From Bedellia somnulentella (Eukaryota; Arthropoda; Insecta; Lepidoptera; Bedelliidae), in assembly GCA_963576735.1 (NCBI GenBank), contig OY755170.1, positions 15,725,875 through 15,789,874 on the forward strand: 64,000 nucleotides of DNA, in the 5' to 3' direction. Below are positions 51,840 through 62,755 of this stretch, in pieces. How positions within the stretch are numbered: the first letter of the stretch is position 1; each line of letters opens with the position of its first letter. Made by a program: the position numbers and the translations under genes. A model generated the notes under the pieces. That model worked only from the letters and a program-made list of their open reading frames with translations. It did no database searches and was not told the origin of the DNA.

Positions 51840-54082
51840 ATATTTGACTATATTTTTAAGAAAGAAAAGTTTTCTTTAATGCTACCAGCTTGATTACACC
51901 AACGATTTGTACACTTATGGTTTGCAATAAAAGTTTGAGTTTGAGTTTGAGTTTCTTTCTTGCAGCGTACCAAGAAATTTATTGAATTCTATCAAGTTTA
52001 ATAAAATATGTAAGTTTGTAGATTATATTCAATAAATATCGATGTTAACATTTTGTACAACAAAGGAAACTTTTATTAACTATAAACTTCAGTGTCTACT
52101 TTCTATAGCAAACTTCATAACAAGGTACAATTTCTAACTATTGATAAGTCTGAGTGGCAGGTAAGCTCGCTATCAGAGAAGTTTTATACAATTTACAATA
52201 AAAAACGCTTTTTTTTCTGAAGACGTTATTAGATTAGTAGGATAGCATACCAAAATTGGGTTTATCAAAATTGTAATCGTATAAGAAAAGGTAAAGTGTC
52301 ATCCCGAATACTTTACCATCCTAATCCAAAATGGAAGTAATTTATATTTTTAATGAACTTTGTACTTGCCTTTTTTGTTTTTGTTGACGAGGTATGCGAC
52401 CTAGTTGGTAGATCGTAGCTTCTAGGTTTGAAGATTGCGATTTCAAACAGCGAAACATAGTCTTGGATGTTATTTATACATGTATTATTAAATAAAGCGT
52501 CGAGTTAGAATACCTTACCAAAAGTTCTAATTTAATTTTCTAGGGGCTAATTTGATTTGCATAATAACCGTAATCATTTATATTTCGACACAATCATTTA
52601 CTATTTATTTTAGCTAAAAATTGTATTACTCTTCTCTGTTCCCCCGTCAACGAAATAACTTTATTCCGGTCTCTTAAAACAACATAGTTTTACTATTTCA
52701 CGCCGCCACTCAAATCCAATTTATGTTTTTAAAGCGAGCATTGATATGCCCGCACCGTTATCCCAAATATGTCGTCCTTTATCATAGTTGATGTGTAAAG
52801 CTGCGGCTGTAGTGGCTTTCTAGGGGTTAAATTGCTTTAGTTGAAACGCGCAACCAAGCTCTGCCCAGATGGTTTTTGTACTCCGCAGTCAATGAATAAA
52901 GTTTGCAAAGTCACGATTAGGTGTTAGCGAAACTTCTGGCTGTGACGCCCAACTCCGCGATCCCGATGCTGGGATTTTCAATTACTTTGTCGTATTCGTT
53001 GTTGACACCATTTCAATTGACTAGTTTTCGCCTTATTCTGTTGCTACTTGCATCCTGTTTGTGTCGTTAATGTTTGACTTCCTATTTGTTCCGAGGCGAT
53101 ATTGCCTTGATCTTCCTGTAAATTCTAAGATTGAAGTTAATTACTAAAGTTTTAAAACTTATAGAGGAGGAACTTGTGTATTAATTACATATGTTTAAAA
53201 ATCTTTAAAGCTTAAAGCTACGACTTTCACATATAACATATATTTATATATTTAAGTATTTGAGTAAGATCTCGCCAAATAACATAAGGCCGATGAGCCG
53301 GGCTTTAATATATCAGTGCAGTCAGAGAAAATACGTTATTATCCGCGGACTACTAGCTTTACATAATATCACAGCAATAGTTCCTTGATAGTAATATTTG
53401 TCCAATAATTTGGAGGTTCAGGTGCCATCCTACACATACACGTACATCCTACAGAACACACGTTTTTACTGACTTTTTTGTACATTAACCACCTGTATAT
53501 AATTCTATTATAATCCATTATTAAGAACTTATGTATGTGCAGTATGTTGTACTTTATGTTAAAAGGTTTATAAGATGATAAAACATTCACATTCGTGGAA
53601 GCTTAAATGAACCATGACAAATATGTAGAGTAAATGAAATGCAGATAGAATAATAATGTTAACATCAAAGTGATGGTCGTATATGCGAATCTATATTATT
53701 CGTGTCCATCCAGGATTAAATTGCTAGCAACATAATTATAACTAGCCTTTTTGCTTTACAATGTGTTACAATAAATCGCTCCGAATTCCCAGTATAAATG
53801 AATACCACTTTTGTACGTGAAACGTTCATTCAAATAATTTCTATAACAGTAACCGGAAAATCACGATTTGCGATTACAAAATTATGGCTAAAAATATATG
53901 CGATGAATGGCATCATTATTCCAGTGGCCGTTATATATAAACATAATAAGTAAATGGGATAATACTTGCACCCGCATTTGACGTGCATATAGAATAGTGG
54001 CCAACAAGCGCCAGGCCGTCATATTTGTTCTTGCTTTGAACTGTAATGTTCAAATATATGTTGCGTTGTGAAGGAAGCAACA
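51840..54082. other. Intergenic, no gene seen
   Basis: 52384-52455 has weak tRNA-like boxes (TAGTTGGTAGATCG, GCGATTTCAAAC) and may be an old SINE. The rest is unassigned AT-rich DNA. Confidence 0.45.
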
Positions 54083-54258
54083 CTGGTGAGGGGTTGGCTT
54101 AGAATTTAACCATCCTATCTCTACCGTAGGTGTCATAGAATGTTAATTATTATGTTGGGTGATGCGGTTTGAAATTCTCTTACAACTTCTAAAAGTATCT
54201 GAGGTTGTTAATTTCAAAGCTACCTTTTAGAAAATAATAGCCGTGCATATGACTATAA
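54083..54258 (+). repeat. Family A repeat, old
   Basis: GTTGGCTTAGAATTTAACC...GGGTGATGCGGTTTG...ATAGCCGTGCATATGAC; heavily diverged and shortened. Confidence 0.6.
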
Positions 54259-55916
54259 GTAAGGGTTAAGGAAAAAATATATGGGCAACTTAATTAACTT
54301 TCTACGCTGCACTGTAAGAAATTAACTCCCAGTGAATTGAATGTAGCTGGTATTGCGCTGTTTTATTGCAGCTTATTAGTGTTGTGGAAGCTCGGTCGAC
54401 GTGTGACGGGTTAAATGAAAAGTACTACAAGCGTGATACAGATGCAGCTAGTTTTGCCACGTTTAGGGCTGCCATACAGTCTTAATTTGGACATGAGTGG
54501 CTTACAATTTTATGTTTTTCAAAGAATGTGTATTTGATTTAGATAATAAGCTGTTAAATATTAATAACTTTATCAAAAAATCACCAAAGTTAAAACTTAA
54601 ATACCAGAATTAACGTAAATAAGACAATTGTTTTCTTGGATGTCTAATGCCAAAACCGTTGTAGGCCGTTATCGTGTCCGTAAGAGGTCCTGTCTTACTG
54701 CCAATCTGGTCCGAGAAAAAATATTTTTTTCACCCAAACGTCCTCTTGCCGTATTTGCCGTTAGGTAGGTACGTGAAACACTGGTCAAAGTCCGTTACAC
54801 ATAAACCCGAACGACTAAACTAAATATCGTATTGTACGCTTCGGTATGAGTTCGCTACCCTAACAAAAGCATTGTCTATCTTGTAATAAATTAGCATTGT
54901 TTTACTCGTATTAATCGAAAATAACGCTCTACATGTAGTGTCGAGTCACTAAGAAAACACTTCAGATTGTTTTGTAATTGGACTACAAAGACGCGTTATC
55001 AAATTTTCACTTTGTACGTGAAGTGGAAAATAGTCTTCTTTTATTTTTAATATATGTAGTGCCGGAGATTTTTTTTAAAATTGCTTCTCTCTGATAATTT
55101 TCTATAACTTTAACGAATAACCTGGTATAATTGGCTTTTTATTCAAAAGTATTATAAATATAATAAAATCGCACTTTGCATTAAAGTCCTAGTAATAATA
55201 GGTAAACATTGCATGAGTGAGACAATACTTACAATACCGTTTGACTGACTCAGAGGTCTTTATGTCGATCTCCAGGGAAAAGGGTCATAAGTATACAGGA
55301 ACATCAACAGCGACATAAGTAATAATACACAGTTAATAATAGAAATCAAGTAAGGCCAATAACAGATGTTCACAGATGTACAGAAAACATATCTAACAAT
55401 AATCTCGTTTTTACGTTACATTTGATGAGCCTAGAACTTATAGAATATTACTAAAAGCTAATAAGCAAATTTTCAACACATGTTTATTTTTACAGCAAGT
55501 AACTCTAACAAATACATACAATTTAAAGAGAAAATAAATTAATTAGATATTAACATCAATATTTAAAGCAAAATTGTTTTGATCCACGATATCTCAAGGG
55601 TGTGTGTATGTGCATGTGTGTGTATATGTGTGCGTGCGTGTGTGTGTGTGTAAAACAAATAAAATCTGTGACATATATAAAGGCATCTAAGAATGTTTGT
55701 GTTATTAATTATACTCATATAATATATATTTTAAGAATTAAAAAGTACGTCCATTACAGCTTTCCTGAATGCGCATCTACTTAGATTAAATAGATCTAGG
55801 ACATGGAAGTTTTTATTATATTCGGATAAAATACGACTAAAAGGAGCGTTCTGTGAGTAGTTAGTTCTGGAAATTGGTATATTTATCTTATTATAGCGTG
55901 TAATGTTAATATAAAA
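54259..55916. other. Intergenic, no gene seen
   Basis: AT-rich. The only marked feature is a TG-rich microsatellite at about 55600-55650. Confidence 0.5.
55600..55650 (+). repeat. (TG)n microsatellite
   Basis: TGTGTGTATGTGCATGTGTG followed by more TG units. The apparent Met/Cys-rich frame across it is not a gene. Confidence 0.85.
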
Positions 55917-56080
55917 TATGACTTCCCCATTTCTTGCCATGGGTGTTTGTAAGGAGCAAATAAGGGTATTGGGGCATTCTACGTGATTTTTGGGCGATGC
56001 GGTTGGAGACTCCAAAAATGGCCGAGGAATGTCTCATTCTGAGACTGACCTTCTAGACATGTATAGCCGTGAGTATATGT
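55917..56080 (+). repeat. Family A repeat with deletion
   Basis: CCCCATTTCTTGCCATGGGTG to GCCGTGAGTATATGTATATATG, middle shortened. Confidence 0.78.
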
Positions 56081-57900
56081 ATATATGCATGCTTATGAAG
56101 GGCATAAAATCGTTAATTTCTTTGTGTAGTCTTTAAAGACTGTTAGCCCTCGACGTTAAAACTACGCCAGTGTGGTGGAATATGGCTCACTCAAGTCATT
56201 CAGGGCATGCATTTAAAATACATTAAATTAAATATAAATTATAAAAGCATTAAGCTCAATATTTTTTAACTATTTGTCTATAGTAAGTTGGTAACATAGT
56301 CATAGTGAAATGCATGGTGTAACTTTCATCACAAGACTACTGAGGTGATTACAAAACTCTTCTTAGTAAGTATTAAATAAGACTTGAGAAACCAATTCAT
56401 GTCTTTTGAAAATTTAGATTAAACTCCTTTCAAGGAGATTATTCTCTTCAAACATACTGTCTCGAACACAAAATGTTAATTTAGGAGAAAAGTAAATCCT
56501 CGTGGTAAATAAATAGACTCTGTAGCGAAATGTAAAATGTAAATTAGAGTATTCAGGTTTTTAACTCTAAAGCAATTAAGTTATTGAATTCGCCATGCCT
56601 TTTTCGGTATACTTTTGGAGGTGCAATTTGTTTTAATTAAGGATCAATCAAACAATCGAACATTCGCAGATAGCTGAATGATTTATTGTGATTTATCATT
56701 TTGTCTGTTACTGACTCGAAAGAAGCAATTAATAAGTAAATTTGCACGAACCTAATACACAGGTCAAATAAGCCCTAAAGTAAAAACGATGTATTCATTG
56801 TTGTGGTATGGTATATTAATATAATGATATGTTTAATTTACTTCTTGTGTACAATTATAAATACAATAAGAAATAATCATCTACATTGACTTTAGCGGGA
56901 TTCGATCCCTCGACCTCCGTACCCAAAAGTTAGACCCATGACTAAACTACGGATGATCAAATTCGCCAGCAATTTATGTCTAGCTTTTTAATGTTTCTTG
57001 CGAAGAGAGTTGCATACAACTGAATTCTCCATAGAGTTACGTGTGTTGCTGGCATGTGTCACATATTACGTGGCCTCTTTTAATGGTCCTCTTATGAAGG
57101 AAACGCCAATATGTGATACAAAGTTTCTAAGTATTCCACTACGTGACCAAGTTCATTACTAAATCTGTGTAAAACAGAAGTAACTCTTATTGGCCATATA
57201 ATCCCGATTGCCGCTTTTTGTATGCTTGTCAAAATTCTCTTAACTTTACTCGCAATATTCATATATCCAATTTTGTCTACACTATTTAAGACTACTGTAC
57301 CTGAAATCTGAAATCTCAAATTTGCCGTTTTAATAGAACAAAATCTGTCAGTATGTCACTTGTCGTTACACGATTCATACTGCCCATTTCATCTGAATAT
57401 AATGTAATCGAAGATACATAAAAAACCATCTTTTTCACGTAAAATTCTCCATTTCAATAGATCCCTGTGTTAGTAGATACCGTAAATTTACTTATACGGA
57501 GTTTTGGAATTGCAAATCAGAATGTCTTACGCATCAGCGTAAATTGAACAAGAATACGTCGAAACGATGAATTAGTTATAAGTCCAATCTATAAACGTTA
57601 TTAATATGAAGGAGGTACTAAACGCGTCATTGCTAAATATGCAGTACGAGTACTACTTCATCGTTACTCTGTCGGTTAGAAAGAGACAAAAGTATACGAT
57701 ACTATGTAAGTGCGAAAGAGATAGCTGTTTTATACCACGCAATATCTAGTTTTAAGGTCGCTCGTAGTAGCTATGGTGGAATGTTTTGGTATTAAGTTTC
57801 TTGATGACTGAATATGAATGCATCTCTAGCAAATAGGTCACGTTTGCTGAATTCAATTGACGTGCCTATATAAACAGTTCGACTCATTTGCTTTATGTTG
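56081..57900. other. Intergenic with weak relics
   Basis: 56890-56960 (minus) has a tRNA-like segment (TCGAGGGATCGAATCCCGC). 57092-57319 (minus) encodes IASKVKRILTSIQKAAIGII, which loosely resembles the C-terminal region of LINE ORF2 proteins. Neither is certain. Confidence 0.35.
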
Positions 57901-57904
57901 ATTG

Positions 57905-58505
57905 TCTATACTTAATATTATAAAGAGGAAAGGTTTGATTTTTTGTTTGTTTGTTTGTTTGAATTGAATAGGCTCCAAAACTACTGGACGGATTTGAAAA
58001 ATTCTTTCACTGTTTTAATGCTACACTATTCCCGAGTGACATAGGCTATATTTCATTTTCAAAAAAATTAGGGATCCTTACGTAAACTTCAAAAATGTAA
58101 CCCAAGGTGTTAAAGAAATACCAAAAAAAATCCTTACATCGCGTGCGCTGCGAAAACTACTGACAATAGAATAAAATTATGTACTACAATTTTATAGAAC
58201 ACATCATTATCTAAAAAAAATGCCCCGACAGCATGTCTCTAACTATTATAGTTATCTCACAACAAGCGTCATTATATAAAATTATTTAAAAATTAAATTA
58301 AAATCCTGCTTTAGAAAAGGCTCTTTATTTGTACCTATCTAATCCTTATGAAAAACGTATATATTATTTCAGACTACTTCAATACCCTAATATTACTTTT
58401 TGAATTATTCAATTCGAACATTCCATTCGAAAGTTATCTCGAATTAAAAAAATAGATAAAACTCCGCTCGATTAGCTATGCATAGTAAGTTGTTGCAGGC
58501 GTCAC
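57905..58505 (+). repeat. Repeat upstream of the Helitron helicase
   Basis: AATAGGCTCCAAAACTACTG, GAAAAATTCTTTCACTGTT and CCCGAGTGACATAGGCTATA are phrases common in lepidopteran Helitron-like repeats (general knowledge). A (GTTT)n run lies at about 57945. Confidence 0.5.
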
Positions 58506-58868
58506 GAAGGGGTACGGGAGGCTGCTTATCAAAGAGTTAAAGCAAAATTTAATTGTAGCGACTATTATCACTGGCCCAGCAGCCGGTCAATTAGCTCATA
58601 TACCGAGGATACCGATGATCCCAACTGATCTGCCAATTCCATTTAAACGGCTACAATTTCCGGTTAAAACATCTTTTGCTTTAACAATTAATAAGTTCCA
58701 AGGCCAAACCTTCAAATTAGTAGGGATTGACCTGCGCAAGAATTGTTTTACTCACGCTCAACTGTACGTTGGCCTGTCGCGGGTGGGAGCTCTTGAACAT
58801 CAATTTATTTTGCTGCCCCAAAATACAACAACGTCAAATATTGTTTACAGGGAAGCTCTAACTCTATA
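58506..58868 (+). pseudogene. Helitron helicase C-terminal fragment
   Basis: Open for 120 codons to a stop at 58868. It encodes GPAAGQLAHIPRIPMIPTDL, FKRLQFPVKTSFALTINKFQ and QLYVGLSRVGALEHQFILLP, the last motifs (Q-helix and motif VI) of the Pif1-type helicase of Helitron Rep/Hel proteins. The Rep domain and upstream helicase motifs are absent, so this is a 5'-truncated relic. Confidence 0.85.
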
Positions 58869-58947
58869 AATTGAATGGCTTTTGATGTAATTACTCATTA
58901 TGAAAAAAAAAAAAAAATATATCTAAATATAAATACAAAAAAATATA

Positions 58948-59056
58948 ACATACATACATACATATACTCACGGCTATAAATCCCTAGAAGGGGTAGCCAG
59001 AGCTAAGGAATCAGAAATTCCTCAGCCACTTTTGGAAGTCTGCTGTGTAGTGTCGA
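58948..59056 (-). repeat. Family A repeat, 3' half joined to a 5' scrap
   Basis: (ATAC)n to CCACTTTTGGAAGT, then GCTGTGTAGTGTCGAG, a head scrap in the other orientation. Confidence 0.8.
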
Positions 59057-59132
59057 GGGGGAGCGATTATATTTATTATTCTGTTTATGACGAAAACTGA
59101 CATTCCTGTTATGTCTTCGGTTTCATACATAT

Positions 59133-59366
59133 ACTAGCAGCCCGTCCCGGCTTCGCTCGGGCATGAATTATCATTAACATTTTGTTTTTTATTTTAGTAC
59201 ATGTATTATTATTTTAATATATTTTTTTTAAGTTTTAAATTTATAAAATACTAGCAGCCCGTCCCGGCTTCGCTCGGGCATGAATTATCATTAACATTTT
59301 GTTTTTTATTTTATTACATGTATTATTATTTTAATAAATTTTTTTAAATAAAAGATGTTATTAGAG
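59133..59366 (-). mobile_element. Two tandem Helitron-type 3' ends
   Basis: Minus strand GCCCGAGCGAAGCCGGGACG with GGCTGCTAGT is a GC hairpin followed by CTAG, the Helitron 3' signature. It occurs at 59133-59162 and again at 59250-59279, each followed by the same about 85 bp of AT-rich sequence, a 117 bp direct repeat. Confidence 0.7.
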
Positions 59367-59490
59367 GAAAGAAAAATTTCGACACTGCCGGGGTTCGAAC
59401 CCGCGACCTTCGGGTATACGCCCCCTAATAACATCTTTTATTTATGAGTAATAATCCCCACATGAGGAATTCATGTCAAAAAACATTAAA
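59340..59490 (-). repeat. Family C unit with tRNA-like core in inverted arms
   Basis: AAATAAAAGATGTTATTAGAG and CCTAATAACATCTTTTATTT are inverted around a core with GGGGTTCGAACCCGCG (B box-like). The CATGAGG/CATG end follows at 59461. Confidence 0.7.
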
Positions 59491-59529
59491 TTAAATTTTT
59501 TTAAGTTTTAAGCTATGTTATATTTTTTT

Positions 59530-60774
59530 GCTGTGTAGTGTCGGCTTAGAATAGCACTACCCCATTTCTTCCGGTGGGTGTACGTAAGAGGCGACAAACG
59601 GTATTGGGGCTTTTAAGGGATTTTTGGGCGATGCGGTTGGAGACCCATCACCGACAGCCTTTATTTTACCATCTTTTTCCCACACAACTTTCCAAAAGCG
59701 GCTAAGGAATTTCTAATTCCCTAGCTCTGGCTACCCCTTCAAGGGATTCATAGCCGTAAGTATATGTATGTATGTATGTAAAGAATGGTTGGTTGTGGGT
59801 GACCAATACTTTGCTCAACACTTAAAAAGCTTAAAAAGAACTTAAAAAGCCCTACAAACCTTAAGTCGCCTCTTAAGACACCCGCAGAAAGAAATGGGTT
59901 AGTGCTATTCTAAGCCTACACAGCAGCAGTACTGAGTGCCTGTGATAGTTTATGAATACATATATACATACATATACTCACGGCCCTAAAAACCCAAAAA
60001 GGGGTAGCTAGAGCTTAATAGCTAGAAGCTCCTCAGCCACATTTGGACGTTGATAAGGGACAAGATGGTAGAAATTAAGTATCGTTAATGATGAGTCTCC
60101 AACCGCATCGCCTAAAAACCACTTAAAACGGGTCCCATACCCTTAACCGCCTATTACGACATACCCGTGGGTAGGAATGGGTAGTGATATTCTGAGCTGG
60201 CTCTACACTGCATTAATTTATTACTACATACATTCATACATATACTTAAACGGCTTTTAAACTTAATTTACTACGGCTATAAATTCCTAGAAGCGGTAGC
60301 CAGAGCTAAGGAATGAGAAATTCCTCAGCCACTTTTGGAAGTTGCATGGTGAAAAAGATGTTAAAATGAAGGTTGTTGGTGATGGGTCTCCGACCGCATC
60401 ACCCAAAATCCCTTAACAGCCCCAATACCGTTAGTCGCCTTTTGTCGCCTTGTTCGCCAGTAGTGCTATTCTGAGCTGATATTCTGGTTTTTAGCTGTGT
60501 ACTTTAAATCAAACCGTATAGAGAAAACCACATTTAACCGCAAATATCATTTGCCACAACAATCAAAATCGAGTGGTTTAACCGCTACTGTTTGACTCGG
60601 CGTACTTAATACACAATCTAATCAGTTATGTGTCATGCCATTTTTATTTAATATATAAATACATAAGTGATTAAAACGTCGTCTGAAAGTTTTGGGTGAT
60701 GGGCATTTTATAAAGTGACAACAATAAACAGAAATATGGTAGAACATTGGTTCCATCGTTTATTTGAATAAATA
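59530..60774 (+). repeat. Direct duplication, copy 1
   Basis: Matches 62756-64000 with constant offset 3226 along every line compared; one difference was seen (59554 g, 62780 a). It begins exactly at a family A head. It contains family A copies at 59530-59780 (+), 59956-60212 (-) and 60233-60478 (-), and unassigned sequence after 60480. Confidence 0.9.
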
Positions 60775-61195
60775 AAGTACTGGGACTTTCAGAGGACGTT
60801 TATAAGTTAAGTTATCTCTTACATACTCTGGGGGAAAATAGGTTAGATTTTTACTGCTTACACTGCTTTTACATTGGTCGGGTTAAAATAAACATGCCTG
60901 TATCTTCACAAATATTGGCGTATGTAGTGAAAATATATTCGAACATAAAAACATGCTCTATAAATGTTCTACCATATTATTGTATGCTATTTTTGCCAAA
61001 AAGTTTTTTTTACACTAAGAGTAGGGCGATTTTTTTACAAGTATGGCTTATAAACAATAATATAAAACGACATTAATTAATTCCATGCACCATGCTGTGG
61101 GCCACTCCTATCCTCAATTAATTATCCGTATTATTGTACGCACCCTTCATTTTGATTAAGAAAAAAATAGGACAGATCAATATCGATAAAGATAA
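60775..61195. other. Intergenic, nothing recognised
   Basis: AT-rich, no ORF of note. Confidence 0.5.
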
Positions 61196-61300
61196 CATAC
61201 ATACATATATATACTCACGGCTATAAATTCCTAGAAGGGGTAGCCAGAGCTAAGGAATTATAAATTCCTCAGCCACATTTGGAAAATTGAGTGGGGAAAG
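61196..61300 (-). repeat. Family A repeat cut by the gap
   Basis: ACATACATATATATACTCAC to GTGGGGAAAG, stopping at the N run. Confidence 0.85.
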
Positions 61301-61500
61301 NNNNNNNNNNNNNNNNNNNNNNNNNNNNNNNNNNNNNNNNNNNNNNNNNNNNNNNNNNNNNNNNNNNNNNNNNNNNNNNNNNNNNNNNNNNNNNNNNNNN
61401 NNNNNNNNNNNNNNNNNNNNNNNNNNNNNNNNNNNNNNNNNNNNNNNNNNNNNNNNNNNNNNNNNNNNNNNNNNNNNNNNNNNNNNNNNNNNNNNNNNNN
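61301..61500. other. Assembly gap, 200 N
   Basis: Exactly 200 N, a placeholder of unknown true length. Reading frames drawn across it are meaningless. Confidence 0.99.
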
Positions 61501-62038
61501 GAATTCATGTCAAAAAACATTAAATTAAATTTTTTTAAGTTTTAAGCTATGTTATATTTTTTTGCTGTGTAGTGTCGGCTTAGAATAGCACTACCCCATT
61601 TCTTCCGGTGGGTGTACGTAAGAGGCGACTAACGGTATTGAGGCTTTTAAGGGATTTTGGGCGATGCGGTTGGAGACCCTTCACCAACAACCTTTATTTT
61701 ACCATCTTTTCCCCACACAACTTCCAAAAGTGGCTGAGGAATTTCTAATTCCTTAGCTCTGGCTGCCCCTTTTAGGGATTTATAGCCGTGAGTATATGTG
61801 TGTATGTACTTTTGGAAGTTATGTGGGGAAAAGATGGTGAAATAAAGGTTGTTGGTGATGGGTCACCAACCGCATCGCCCAAAAATCCCTCAAAAGCCCC
61901 AAAACCGTTAGTCGCCTCTTACGTACACCCACCGGAAGAAATGGGGTAGTGCTATTCTAAGCCGACACTACACAGCAAAAAATATAACATAGCTTAAAAC
62001 TTAAAAAAATTTAATTTAATGTTTTTTGACATGAATTC
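61501..62038. repeat. About 540 bp palindrome of family A and C sequence
   Basis: Starts GAATTCATGTCAAAAAACAT and ends with the complement at 62019-62038. The left arm holds a + family A copy (61564-61806), the right arm a - copy (61809-61978). Arms are about 230 bp around a spacer of about 75 bp. Confidence 0.85.
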
Positions 62039-62272
62039 CTCATGTGGGGATTATTACTCATAAATAAAAGATGTTATTAGGGGGCGTATACCCGAAGGTC
62101 GCGGGTTCGAACCCCGGCAGTGTCGAAATTTTTCTTTCCTCTAATAACATCTTTTATTTAAAAAAATTTATTAAAATAATAATACATGTAATAAAATAAA
62201 AAACAAAATGTTAATGATAATTCATGCCCGAGCGAAGCCGGGACGGGCTGCTAGTATTTTATAAATTTACAA
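61980..62272 (+). repeat. Inverted copy of 59241-59530
   Basis: Contains the family C unit (62040-62160, core CGGGTTCGAACCCCGGCAG) and the Helitron-type end GCCCGAGCGAAGCCGGGACG with CTAGT at 62226-62255, in the opposite order and strand to 59241-59530. Confidence 0.85.
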
Positions 62273-62429
62273 TTATTTTTTGCTGGATATTCATTATAGG
62301 AACATGTAGACGCTTGAGATATTACAGATTATTAAGGGTTATTATTAACATAGAAGTATATTATAGATTTTCATGAAATATAGGTATGTTCAAGGGTGGC
62401 TTCTATACAACATACTTGTTTTTATCGTG

Positions 62430-62660
62430 ATAGCTCAGAGGGTAGTACGACTTGAGATAATGAGGGTTCAAATCCCAGGCTGGATTGTCTTTTCTACAGT
62501 CATATGTGTGGTTAATTTATCATGGATTTTAGCGGTGAGGAAAAACATCGTGAGGAAACTTACATAGCTAAGTTGTACTTAGTCATGTGACAGTGTGATC
62601 TTACAAAACTGCGTTAGGCCTGTCCCCTACCACGTGAAAACACTGTCCAAGCAGAACATA
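62430..62660 (+). repeat. Family B SINE, 5' part
   Basis: GTGATAGCTCAGAGGGTAGTA (A box-like) and GAGGGTTCAAATCCC (B box-like), then the body to CACTGTCCAAGCAGAAC. The 3' end is missing and a family A scrap follows. Confidence 0.8.
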
Positions 62661-62755
62661 CATATAGGGGTAGCCAGTTCTTTACAGTGAAAGACTTCTC
62701 GGCTACTATTTATACTTAAGTGGGAAAATGGTGAAATAAAGAATGGTTGTAGAGT

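Noticed and set aside
55602..55784. Met/Cys/Val-rich small protein
   Set aside because: Translation of a TG-rich microsatellite.
61269..61545. Open frames across the N run
   Set aside because: They consist of unknown bases of the assembly gap.
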